A stretch of 64,000 nt of DNA. Source: Sweltsa coloradensis. Taxonomy: Eukaryota > Arthropoda > Insecta > Plecoptera > Chloroperlidae. Shown here one piece after another: positions 44,168 to 54,910 of the stretch; the stretch's first letter is position 1, and every line of letters begins with the position of its first letter. The translations under genes and the position numbers were made by a program. The notes below the pieces were generated by a model. It did no database searches. It saw only the letters and a list, made by a program, of their open reading frames with translations, and was not told where the DNA came from. Location: positions 62,001-126,000 of the forward strand of contig JAMZAV010003192.1 of NCBI GenBank assembly GCA_024449915.1, given 5' to 3'.

Positions 44168-46264
44168 TTATAAGAGTCCCGGGTACAACGGGTGTGTAGG
44201 CCGAATGAAGGCACCCGCATTATTCCGAGAAGTAGAAGCTGCATCGCGAGAAGTGGAAGCTGTGTCTCGAGTCGGGAGTGAGGGGGCGTAGGATGGTGGG
44301 GCCTCTTGATGTGAAGTTTGCGTGAGTGCACGCATTTCAAGAGCCTCGCTACGCGCAGGTTCTTTATTCTCCGGCGTCACTATCACATAATGGTGAGGGT
44401 GAGGGGGGGGGGGGGCGTTCGGGAGTAACCTACGACGGGAGGAACACCATTCCCTGAGTGATGCTCGAAACTTCCACAATACAATGATTGTGATAAGAAA
44501 AATCAATACGAGGAGTGTAGATCCACCAGCCCATTGAGTGGTAGGTGCTTCGTACCAAGTGGTGGCTGTGAGTTGGTCGAGGTGTTGACTCCACACTTGT
44601 AGGGGAATGGCAGCATCTCTACTGTGTGTCTGTCCGAGTCGTGAAATAATCTCTTTAATCTGGTCTTTGGTGCCCAGGGTGTTGTCTATGGTAGGTGTTG
44701 AGTGATGAGACAGCAATTGTAGCACAGTAGGGAGGGGGGGAACTGTAAATGTTATACCCCTAGTGAAATGTGACGTTTGCATCATATGGCTAGCCAGAAT
44801 AAAATCGTCGCCATAGGCCCTACACGTGGGTTGAATAACTAGGGAACCGGTCCCAGAGAGAATAATGTGCGAAGTCGTGTCATTTTGGTATAGGTTAGGG
44901 CATATGATAGTCAAAAATTCTTCACGCACTGAATAAATCCAGATATTTTCTTCTGGACTTTTATAGAACACGGAGTGATAGCGAGGAATTACAAATTTAT
45001 CACAGCGGGTGCGAATTAAGTCCTTGTTACCCATGTATAAACCGTAAAGGCATGAGGCATGGTTTCGCTTATAGATTGCTCTCATGGGGCTGCAAATTGT
45101 TAGTGCGGTTTTAGAACATAAAGCCAAGTCTGATTCCTGCATCTCAACAAAATACTCCCCGTCCGGAGTAATTGCCAAAATTTCAAAGGGTGCCGATACT
45201 TGGACGGCTGTTTGAGATTCGGGCAGAACATAAAGAAGGGAGTAAATTTTGTAGCACTCAAAATAACGATTATGCTCTTTGAGTGGTAGTTGTACAAATA
45301 GTCGTAATTGATCGCCTACGGCGGCCATATGGACCGTTGCTATAGAGTAATACAGATACATATTATCTATAGTGAGTGGCGTGATAAAGGTAGTGTCAGG
45401 AAGGAGGTGTGGTTCAATGGTCAGCAGCATTTGTAATAAACTGGTGGGGGTTAAAAAAAAGGAGGATAGCCTATTAAGGGATGTTAATTGGATAGCAGTT
45501 TCTAATTCTGCAATATCTGCACGTAACTCATTCAAGGTCACTTCGATAGATCTGAAATTTGCTTGAATAATATAGAGTGAAGTTACAAATTTAGTATGGT
45601 CCAATTTCTCATCTAAGAGCTGTGATCCTAAATCCTTGATATGGTCGTTAATTAAACCCATAAGTTCTCCAACTGCTTTGATATCTTTCGTATTTTGTTT
45701 TCCGGTCTGAGAAATGTCAGAAATAATCGTAATCTGATCATGCATTAAGTGCAGTACGGACTGTGTAGTAGTAGATATCGACTTGATTCTATGGTTTATT
45801 GCTTCTAAATCTCGTTGATTTAGTGTGCCGAAGAGCCACTTGAAAATATTCCCAACTGCTTCTATCGGGGCTCTTTTGGATCTAGGGCCCGAGGGGTAGA
45901 TGGGTGTTTCGGGGGTAAGTGTACGATAAAGATTGTTGAGAAGGGTGCGGATGTCTTTTGCTTGAGAAGATAAAATGAGTGATTCCTTCCGTATAAGTTT
46001 GTTGATAGTATTCCTGTAAAAGTATACTGCTTCGGATGGTGGACCAGTGTTAGCAATTTGTTCAAAGTTGGAAACTTGCTTAATAAAGTCATTTATTACT
46101 GAAACAAAGGCAGTTAGATTGAGGTCAATGCTCATAGTCCATTGTAACCCAGTGAAAAGGACATCTGGCTGTTTTAAGAAAATTGTCCCAGTATCCTGAT
46201 TAGCGTGAACCGCTGTCGAGACTGAGACCGACGCGAGCCATAAAATTATAGTGTAAAAAATCAT
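44168..46264 (-). CDS. env: Envelope fusion glycoprotein, errantivirus/baculovirus-F type
   Basis: The ATG at 46264 is chosen because it opens directly with a signal peptide (MIFYTIILWLASVSVS). About 698 residues. A furin-type site RSKR at 128-131 is followed by a fusion-peptide-like segment (APIEAVGNIFKWLFG) and a heptad-rich helix. A Cys-rich ectodomain follows, with N-glycosylation sites such as NDT. The transmembrane segment is at about 582-600 (LLVLIFLITIIVLW), followed by a basic CSSRRR stretch and a long tail with PPSY (about 656-659), a late-domain type motif. The frame is open from end to end. It would be made from a spliced mRNA; a possible acceptor (CTTATAAATAG) lies just upstream. 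Confidence 0.88.
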   Translation of the reverse strand: MIFYTIILWLASVSVSTAVHANQDTGTIFLKQPDVLFTGLQWTMSIDLNLTAFVSVINDFIKQVSNFEQIANTGPPSEAVYFYRNTINKLIRKESLILSSQAKDIRTLLNNLYRTLTPETPIYPSGPRSKRAPIEAVGNIFKWLFGTLNQRDLEAINHRIKSISTTTQSVLHLMHDQITIISDISQTGKQNTKDIKAVGELMGLINDHIKDLGSQLLDEKLDHTKFVTSLYIIQANFRSIEVTLNELRADIAELETAIQLTSLNRLSSFFLTPTSLLQMLLTIEPHLLPDTTFITPLTIDNMYLYYSIATVHMAAVGDQLRLFVQLPLKEHNRYFECYKIYSLLYVLPESQTAVQVSAPFEILAITPDGEYFVEMQESDLALCSKTALTICSPMRAIYKRNHASCLYGLYMGNKDLIRTRCDKFVIPRYHSVFYKSPEENIWIYSVREEFLTIICPNLYQNDTTSHIILSGTGSLVIQPTCRAYGDDFILASHMMQTSHFTRGITFTVPPLPTVLQLLSHHSTPTIDNTLGTKDQIKEIISRLGQTHSRDAAIPLQVWSQHLDQLTATTWYEAPTTQWAGGSTLLVLIFLITIIVLWKFRASLREWCSSRRRLLPNAPPPPHPHHYVIVTPENKEPARSEALEMRALTQTSHQEAPPSYAPSLPTRDTASTSRDAASTSRNNAGAFIRPTHPLYPGLL

Positions 46265-47146
46265 TGTAAAACCTTGGGGCGTACTATTTATAAGTGAGAA
46301 AGGTAGAAGTACAAGGACTTTAGTTTTAAAATAAAGAAATAGAGAGAAGGGTGGAGAAAAACGCACGAATTGTGGTCAGTAAGGATTGACCGAGAGTTAC
46401 CGTTACCTGGGACGTTAAGAGCCGCGTGCGAATGACGGTCGTAAGTGCGCCGTAGTGGCCCGAGAAAGTAAACTGGAAGTAGAAAATAAAATTTATTTTC
46501 ATGTGATCCGGTGGATTATAAGCTGAAGGGTGCAGGGTTCGAGCCCTGTCTTGTGTAATAACTGACACACCCAGAGTAGGGAGTGAAAAACTGGCATGAA
46601 GTTAATTAGCGTCTCAAGTATTCAAACTAGTTTGCAAGAAAGAAAAAATAGCTAGAAAGATAGGTGTATGTGTCCAACTGTTGAAAAGAGTGGTAATTAA
46701 AATAGTAGGTAGATGACATTATTTTATATTGACGGATGGACATAAGAATAGGAGACACTAGCATAAGAATGGAAAATGCCCAAGGATAGACTTGGCCGAC
46801 CGTTATGATTTAAATATAGCCGTTGAATTTATTGCCAGTGAGTGTCAAATGATCGCCTAGAGTGAAAAGAAAACTGCGCTGATATCTGTAAAGTTTCAAA
46901 TGTAAAGGTAATTATATGCTTTGTGTAACTCAATTCATAATTAATCAACGTTATTTTTATAATTAGTTCGTTTACCTAATGCTCAATGGTAATGAATTTA
47001 ATGGAATCAGTGGGTGTACTCGACAATTTCTAGTTTTGTAGATTTTTGTTTGTTCTTCCAAATGTGCGTTAGGATTGTGCAAAATGAAAGTGTGTAGTAA
47101 TTGTTAGCCCGGAAATTCCGTAAGGTAGCTGTGTGCGCGCGTCGAA
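46265..47146 (-). other. Untranslated spacer upstream of env
   Basis: AT-rich, no supported gene. A tRNA T-arm look-alike occurs on the plus strand at about 46528-46548 but has no matching acceptor stem. Confidence 0.45.
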
Positions 47147-47173
47147 GTGTGGTCCCGGAAAGTTTGCCTAAAC

Positions 47174-47743
47174 ATGGAATTCCCAAAACTCGCGAATCTA
47201 ATGAAAGAGCAATTAAGTAGAGTCAGTTACTCATTGTCTATCGCTGTGTCAATATCTACCTACAAGAAAATGTCGTGCGCTGAATTTTCTGCATATATAC
47301 CTGGTGTCCAGGCGTTTGTCCTAAGGTGGCGGCTAGTGCGCTTAACATGTAGAAGTCTTCGGGAGTTGTTATCTCCGGTACCCAGTCATCCCGTGCCGGG
47401 GGGGTGTCACCTCGAGGATGTGTATGTGCCTCACCCTTTCCACGAGTTTTTTGGTATACAATGGGAGGGGGAAACTGCAGAGGACGTGTATAGTCAAATA
47501 CAGTGTATGAACGTTGCTGCCCAAACGGCCTCTCGCCACGAATATGCGGCATTAAGAGCAGCAGCTCACCTGGCGTTACATGTAAACTGTCAGTGTTTAA
47601 GTCTTCACTTAACGTGTGGGGAGATTATACGATCTTGGTACAATAACCATGTGTCAGCACATTCTTTAGTTTATCGTGAAATATTGTTGGGTGACCTGTC
47701 GTGTGCAAATTGTGAGTGGAGCCAAACCAATGATGAGTGGTGA
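47174..47743 (+). CDS. Opposite-strand 190-codon ORF between integrase and env
   Basis: The plus-strand frame from ATG 47174 to TGA 47741-47743 runs against gag, pol and env. It has helical N-terminal sequence (FPKLANLMKEQLSRV), a Cys-containing middle and a C-terminal cluster (CQCLSLHLTCGE, then LSCANCEW). No domain is recognised. The stop overlaps a good splice donor (GTGAGTAAAG), and a plus-strand AATAAA lies at 48255-48260. The competing minus-strand frame is shorter (98 codons, 47256-47552). It could be a captured gene, an antisense accessory gene or chance. Confidence 0.45.
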   Translation: MEFPKLANLMKEQLSRVSYSLSIAVSISTYKKMSCAEFSAYIPGVQAFVLRWRLVRLTCRSLRELLSPVPSHPVPGGCHLEDVYVPHPFHEFFGIQWEGETAEDVYSQIQCMNVAAQTASRHEYAALRAAAHLALHVNCQCLSLHLTCGEIIRSWYNNHVSAHSLVYREILLGDLSCANCEWSQTNDEW

Positions 47744-48267
47744 GTAAAGTTTTGATTATTAGCACATAGAATAGAAGGAGTTTGCCCGTGACATTTATTT
47801 TATTCCGTCGTTAGTTTGATTTGTGTTGGTCAGTTGCATGGTGAAGTGTGTGACAGCTACACAACACACAGCTGACCGGAGGGGTCTAATTTCGCAGTAG
47901 GAATTTGTGTACATGGACCATCGCTAACGATGCCTGTGATGCCGTGGCTTTAGGTGTTAGAATATTAATGTATTATTATTATTATTTTTTTTTTTGTGAC
48001 GGGGTTTTGATTTTAAATTTTTAAGCTAAAATTTCTGATTTTATGACGACCTGAGTGAAAGTAAAATTATTGCTTTTGGAGTGTTATCCAGAAGAAATGT
48101 TTATCCGTTTAAATGCGTACGAAGGTTCGTTTTATCTGAAAGTGTTTAATGTTTGAAAATACATTCTTAACGGGTGGGTTTTATCAACAATGGTAGGGGG
48201 GGGTTTATTGTGGGGGGGTGGGTTTTATTAAAACACTTAAAAATGCTTGATTTTAATAAAATGTACA
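47744..48267. other. Spacer between integrase region and the antisense ORF
   Basis: Contains T-rich and G-rich runs and a pair of GGGTGGGTTTTAT words (about 48172 and 48218). No coding frame supported. Confidence 0.4.
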
Positions 48268-48640
48268 TTAAGAATCACGTTGTTTACTGTCAGTGGCTTC
48301 GCGTGCGCGAAGTGATGGGCGTTTAACTCTTGTACTAACCCTAGAAGGTATTAATTTGTTGATGGCTTGGCGCATAGATCTTGCGGTCCTTTGGAAAGGA
48401 GAAGCTGGCTTACTCAATTGAAGCGGAGGGGGCTCCTGCTCCGGTTGAGGTTGATGAAGTCTAGTGTGAACCACATGTGCCGTACCTGTGTTTGTTTGAA
48501 ATGGTTCGCCTTGACTATAATTCATCCCAGACGAGCCGGCGATGACTTGAATATTATTCTGAGCATCATATTGTTCTTGCGTTTTTCCGCAGTATTTAGG
48601 TTTTATTTGTCGATTTGATTTTTTATATGGACTGGTATTT
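48268..48640 (-). CDS. Basic ORF following integrase, +1 frame
   Basis: Downstream of the integrase stop the +1 frame is open for about 120 codons (internal ATG at 48525), ending in an Arg/Lys-rich segment (INKLIPSRVSTRVKRPSLR). It may be a frameshifted C-terminal extension of Pol or a separate small basic protein. No homologue recognised. Confidence 0.4.
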
Positions 48641-50166
48641 TACAAGCGTGTTCGTGGCTTTAGTGTTTAGGTTTCGTGAGGAGTTATTATTTGGGTTTCG
48701 TGAGGAGTTATTATTTGTATTGGACGACTTACTCGTATTTTGACTGTTTTTAATGTATTCTTGATTTGTAGTTTCACTGTTTTTTGAGTGATTGTTGTAC
48801 GAATTCTGATTTTCTTTCGTGTGAGTGTTGTAAGGACTTCTATTGCCTTTAGGGAGCGCTTTATACTGACTTTCACTGTTCTTAACTTGTGAATCGTTGT
48901 CGTCCTTAGTATATTTGTCTCCGGGCATCGGCGGGAATGAAAACAATACTTCATCTGTAAGAGGGGGAAACAATGTATAAGACGCAAGGCGTTCCTGTCG
49001 TTCCCGTTCTACCTTGTCCTGGAGTTCTTTTTGTGTGAAATTTCTATAGTGGTAGGTGTCGATTTTGTTTCTGTCTTGGGTGTGTGGGTCGTTGTCAATA
49101 CTTTCAGAGTCCTTATCTGATTCATTGCTGTCCGTGTGAACTAGTTTGTTTTTATCATCCTCGTCCCTAGTGTTTCGTTGTTGACGGAGTTTCATCGGAT
49201 GCTGCGAGTGGGAGGAAGTTGCCTGGGGTGTAAGGCGTATTGAGTTATCATAGATAGCAGCATCTCGAGGGTGATATTTTTTTAATCTGTTGACATGCAC
49301 GGTTTGAATGGTTTTCTTATGGATATGTTCAATAGTGCAGACGACGTTATTTTTTATATTTTGTATTCGCCAAATGCCTCTGTATGGGCGATTCCATTTG
49401 GTCTGATTGGTGTCTTTGAGAACAGGAGTATGCAATAAGCATAGATCACCAATTCGAAGGGGGGACACAGTGGCGGATCGATTATACCGAGTTTCATTTG
49501 CGATTGCACTTTTAATGATATTTTCTGCGGCTATCTTATTTGCCGTGGATAGGGCTTCTCGTAGATGAGTAGGATAATGAAATTCTTCTGTATAATGAGT
49601 TGGTGGAGGTGCCGAGAGTGTAGGAAGTGGAAGGCGTAAGTTTCTACCGAACATGAGATACGCTGGGCTGTAGCCAGTCGTTGGTGATATCGTATTTCGT
49701 AAGTTCATGCAGATTAATGGTAAGAATTCGTCCCAGCGCTCTTGTTGCTCGGCTGTGAGATGGGACATCATTGCATGGATACATTTGTGAATTTGTTCTG
49801 CCTTCCCATTACTCTGGCTATTATAGGCTGATACACGTAAATGTTTGATGTCAAAAATCGCCATGATGTCTTTAAATAGTTGTGAGATGTAGCATGGGCC
49901 GTTATCTGAGATAAGATTACAACATAGACCATAGACAGTGAATACATGATCAACCAACGCGCGTGCTACAGTGGTGGATCGTTGGTTACGCAAAGGAATC
50001 AGCACTGGGAAGCCTGAGAAACGGTCTATTACTGAAAGCACACAGATGTTTCCAGCCCGAGAAGGCTTAAAGTTCCCAGTGATGTCTGTGTGCAAGGTGT
50101 GAAAAACTTCTGGAATTGCGTCGTATCGTTGTAAGGGAGCTATGTGGGGTCGAGGGATGTTTTTTT
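48623..50166 (-). CDS. pol: Integrase of the large element
   Basis: Read from the A-run at 50160-50166 in the frame one base off the rest of pol. The catalytic triad is visible: HTDITGNF, then ISDNGPCY, then SNGKAEQ, with 35 residues between the second Asp and Glu, as in retroviral-type integrases. RNTISPTTGYSPAYLMFGRN and a GDLCLL...WNRPYRGIWRI block (GPY/F-type) follow. The C-terminus is an Asn/Ser-rich tail containing short tandem repeats (NNNSSRN). The integrase zinc domain (H..H, CHSCQE) lies at the end of the preceding frame, so the domain is split by one homopolymer indel. Confidence 0.88.
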
Positions 50167-53100
50167 CTCTCCTGGCAACTATGACAAGTGCGTATATACT
50201 CTCTAATCTCTTCATGTGCACCACGCCAATAAAACTGAGATAATATGGCGGAGGTCGTGTGTCTGCGTCCTCGATGGAACCCAATTGGACCATCATGATA
50301 GATTTCCAGAATTGTTCCTTTCATTGCCTGAGGTACGACTAGCCTATGATTGGGTTCTTGGGGGGTACGTATTTTATAAAGTAACCCTTGATCTAGAGCA
50401 TAGTCATTTCTTGAGTTGTCGTTTTGTAGGAGTTCCTCTATTATGGGGCGTAATTCAGGACACCGGCGCTGTTCTTGTAGCAACCTGTTTTTGTCCCAAA
50501 TGGGTTCATAGTGGGGATCTTCTCTTCCATCCGTGGGCACTCCTGATTGAGAAGCATTGATTGCATGAATTTCTACCCTACTTAAGGCATCGGCGTGCTG
50601 TAGCTTGCCTGCCGGAGTGTATTCGAACTTGAAATTGTACTGGGATAGTGTTAAAGACCACCTGGAGTGTCTGGAGTTAAGCTTAGCTACAGAAAGAAGC
50701 CCACTTAAAGGCTTGTGGTCACTTCTCAGTATGAAGGTGGTTCCAAAAAGGTATTGTCTATATTTCTCCATCCCTGTGATAGCTCCTAATGTTTCAAGTT
50801 CCCAGGAAGCATAGTTCTTTTCTGCCGAATTTAGGATCCTGGAGGAAAATGCCACTGGACGTTCAATGTCCCCATGCATCTGGCTGAGGACCGCGCCTGT
50901 GGCTACTAGACTAGTGTCCACAGTCAGAATGTATTGTTTGCTTGTATCTGGTAATGCCAATACCGAGTCTGAAGTGAGAGTGGTGCGCAAGGTGTTAAAT
51001 GCTTGTTCCTGGTCTTTTCCCCAGACAAATGGTGTATCTTTTCTGGTCAGGGAAGTTAAGGGGAGGGCGATTTGACCTGCATTTTTGATCAACTGCCTAT
51101 AAAACATTACTAGCCCGATGAATTGCTTGACTTGTTTTACATTTTTGGGTCTGGGGTAATGCGTAATTGCTTTAATTTTTGAAGGGGAAGGTTTCACACC
51201 ATCTTTATCAATCACAAAGCCAAGATAGTCGATTCGTGTCTGCAAGAAGTGGCATTTACTTGGTTTGAGTTTGAGTCCTCGAGAACATACTCGTTCTAGG
51301 ACCATTTCTAGTCTTTTTAAATGAGTTTCCAGATCCTCTGAAAGGAGGACCAGGTCATCTAAATATATCATTAAAAATTTGTATTTCATGTCAGCGAACG
51401 TGGCATCAATGAACCTCTGCCAGGTCGCGGGGCTGCCTTTCAAGCCAGCGGGCATAACACACCATTCAAGGAGGGCATCCTGTAGGATTATTGCACTCTT
51501 TTTGCGGTCCTCTAGTGCGAGGGGCACAGAATAATAGGCGTCCTTTAAATCGAAAACTGACCAGAGGGTTGAGCCCTGGAAATACCGTAGTATTTCGTTT
51601 ATTGCTGGAATCGGATAATTGTCGTCTGTGGTTACTGCATTTAATTTTTCGTACCCACAAACAAGTCTATAATCGTCCTTTGTTTTGCCTGGTTTGTCCG
51701 ATTTTGCTACCAAAAAGCATGGGCTGCTCCAATCTGAGAAGGAATGAACAAGGAGACCCTGATCCATAAGCTCCTGTATTTTGTCTTTCAGAATTGGTTC
51801 CATACTATGGGGTACCCGAAATGGCCGTTGTTTTATTGGTCGAGCCTGACCTGTGTGAATTCGGTGTTCCACTCCCACTGCTTTCCCAATTGGTTGTCCT
51901 TTGCAGTAGAATGCGTCAATGTATTTAAATATTATCTTTTTTACTCTCATTTGAATGTCCGGAGCAAGATGTGTTAAGTCACAGACGTCATCCACTTGCT
52001 TTATTTCCTCAATGGTGAGTGGCGTTGAATCTGGCTTGTTCTCCTGAGTGGAATGAGTACCCACATCCCTATTATTGATTGGGGTGACTATTTCGGTGAC
52101 CAACCTGACTGAGGGGGGGTGGGAGGGGGTGGCGACGCCGGGTGAGTGGGCCACGGCGGCCCGTGTCGGCTGCGCTGCTGCCGTGAGAGCGCCAGGCAAG
52201 GCCGCCGGCTGGGGGGCGGGGCCTGAGCTTTCTGCTGTAGCTGGTGCTGGTGAAGGGCGACATGAGGGTATTAAATTTTTTTGGTAACTAATCTTTGATT
52301 TAACCCTTTGCCCTGGGGTAATTTTATTCTTGGTGGGCCTAATTTGTTGATTTCGAATTTCATTTTGTCTGTTAATTAATTCATTAATTTTTGTCATATC
52401 TGGCATTAATCCAGCCTGAGGCATATTATTAAACTGCACCTTTTGATTTGTCAGAACGGGAGTAGACCGAAAATGAATTAATTGTTTATGATTGTCACTG
52501 CTAAGTTGAGGTCGGTCGTGTTTAATTGCCGAGTGAGAAATCCTATCTTTCTTATTTCTATGTTTTTTATTTACATCTATAGTAATTATATTTACATTAG
52601 GGGATTCTGGTATAGATAACAAATCAAATCTATTACTAAGGGGTAAATCTACATATGCGGGGGTGTGGTTGACATTGCCCTGTACTTGTGTATGCTTGGG
52701 TGCAGAAGTCCCTTGAGAGCCACTTGCTACACTACGCGCCTGTTTTGCGTGTGCAGTGACAGCTGTATGTTGCATTGAGTGCAGGTCGGGTGTGGCTGCA
52801 TCTATGCATGTTTGTGTACGTTCCGAGCCAGCGTGAGTTTGGTTAACGTGCACTGGCTCCCCCATGCGCGCGCATCGCCTGTCCAAGTATGTAGTACTGC
52901 ATACGTTGCTTGGCGGCCTCCGCCGAACGTGGTGCGCCCGGGTGGCGCGCACTGCCGATCCTGGGGTCGAACCTGCGTGCGTCCGTGTGGACTTTGTATG
53001 TGCACGTGGTGTCCTGCTTTTGTCCAGCATTTGTATATCCTTACCCTGGGGTTGCTCTGTTAGTACTTGGGTCATATGATTGTCATCCCTTAGTACCTGT

Positions 53101-54910
53101 GAGTAAAGCTTCCTCGTCTGGCTAGCAGTTGACCTGGGGTCGAACCCATGACCTGTCATATTTTGTATATGCTCCTTGTGCATCATGGCGTCATGAATTT
53201 TTGATTTTTGTGCAGCGTCATTATTGCTGACTGCATTAATAGTCATGTCATGCATATGCACCTGGTCTGAGGGTGACCCAGGGTGTGTCCGTGGGACCCG
53301 TGTGTCCCAGTGTGGAGGCGAGTGCCTCCCTTGTTCTGGTGACCTGTCAGTCCATTGCCGAGTGACATCTGTGCTTGTAACAGCTGGGTGTGTGTTTGCA
53401 CTGTTGAAGACTGCACATGGCTGCATGCTCGCGTGACTTGCTGTGCAGCTAGCTGCTGGTGTTGTGGTGTATGACGTCATGTCCTCAACACCCGGTATCG
53501 TGACGCACGTGTTATGGTCATGTGACATTTCACCAGTCGTGGGTGTGACGTAATTATTCATAGCATTGATGTGCATATGTGCAGTATTTATCACGTTTCC
53601 ACTATTATTCTCTGTGTTTGCCACATCTTGGGTCCCGTGTGTCTGTGTGATTACTACGTCATTGGACGTACTAGGACGTACCTGGTTGCTTGACGTATTG
53701 TAATGGTGTGAGGAAGTGTGGATTTTGCCGTTAGGTGAAGTGAATCGAGTATGCATCCTCGCGTCAGTATCTCCTAAGGGCTGTGTGTTAATTCTATGCA
53801 TCTGGCTTCTATCACTACTTGCATTATCTTGTCGAGGGTGAAGATATGTGTTATTAAAGGTAGGCTTTGTATTCAAAATGTCGTCGCGAGCTGTTTGCAA
53901 CCAATTCACGAGTGTTTTTGAAGAATGAGGCCCTATTTCTGATTGTTTGTCATTGTGGAATGTGTGACGTCCTTGCGAGCTAACTGTAAATTGTTGTTCA
54001 GTGACCAGCGCTGATTTCAATTTATCAATTTCACTACGCAAATAAATATTTGTGTTAACTAGGTCAGTGGTGTTTCTGTCGGTTATTATTGTGTGATTTT
54101 CAAGAGCGTATAGTTTTTGTCGTAGATTGTGGATGACGTCAGTGTCTGATAAAACATGTGATGTTTGAGAGGTGTAAGCAAGCGTGTTAGTTTTATGCAA
54201 CTGTGGTGGCAAGTCTTGTGTGATAGTGTAGGGGAGTGCGTCTTGAGTGTGAGGCATATCATGTTGTGGGTTTGACTCCTTGTTATCATCCTTAATGGTA
54301 AGTGGTACGTGTGTTCGTGTGTCTTTAGTTTGTTGTGTGTTTACCTTGTTTTGTTGATTATCTATGTCTGCGTAAGATAGGTGGGGGGTAACCTGTCCGC
54401 AAGTGATACTTTGATAATCTAAAACAGAGATATTTGGGGTTGAGCTGAGGTCATGTGGCATTAATTGAATGACATTAGCACCTTGCACTAGTGCGTTCTG
54501 ACTGTAAACTATGTCAAATTTGAACTTGCGTAATAGATCATTACCAATTATTCCTGAGTATCTGAACTCTAGTTCGTCAGTAAATACGGCAAATTTATTG
54601 TATGTATACTCTTTTGACCCTAGTCGCAATGTTGCTGTTGTTTCACCAATTAGTGGTAATACGTGTCCGGTAACTGCTGAGACATGCTTAACATTGTCTA
54701 CTAGTGGCAGTCGACCGTGCCGTACTATTTTATGGCTAATTAATGAAATGTCAGCGCCCGAGTCAATTAAGAATATTGCATCAATGTCCGTGGAGTTAGG
54801 TATTTTGACATAAGCCTGAACTAGTGTTTTAGTGGCTCCCGAGTAAAGAGTATTCACCTGCACGTACCTGATTGTGGGCTTAGTGGTAGGAACCGTACCA
54901 TAAGCCCTAC
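50067..54910 (-). CDS. pol: Pol: protease, long spacer, reverse transcriptase, RNase H, integrase zinc part
   Basis: This single frame of about 1,600 codons is entered from gag by -1 frameshifting and has no suitable ATG at its start. Protease: FLIDSGADISLIS near residue 33. Residues about 140-940 are His/Thr/Asn/Gln-rich with no recognised domain. RT: RPFRVP, SSPCFLVAK, DLKDAYY, MPAGLKGSPATWQR and FLMIYLDDLVLL (about 51355), then YLGFVIDKDG. RNase H: LTVDTSLVATGAVLSQ, WELETLGAI and RSDHKPL, ending at LQHADALSRV. Integrase zinc region: H and CHSCQERK. Stop at 50067 lies after a frame change in an A7 run. In a typical Gypsy element the protease-to-RT gap is about 100-150 residues. Confidence 0.9.
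50160..50166 (-). other. A7 homopolymer that breaks pol
   Basis: Pol leaves its frame inside integrase at this run of seven A (minus strand). One fewer A would join the two frames. Confidence 0.75.

Noticed and set aside
46500..46560. tRNA-like sequence on the plus strand
   Set aside because: A good T-arm (CAGGG TTCGAGC CCCTG) is visible, but the region that should hold the 5' acceptor strand does not pair and no D-arm or A box is found.
52779..53436. Plus-strand ORFs opposite the low-complexity part of pol
   Set aside because: They overlap one another and the much longer pol frame; their Cys/Val/Trp-rich composition is what the complement of His/Thr-rich coding sequence gives.
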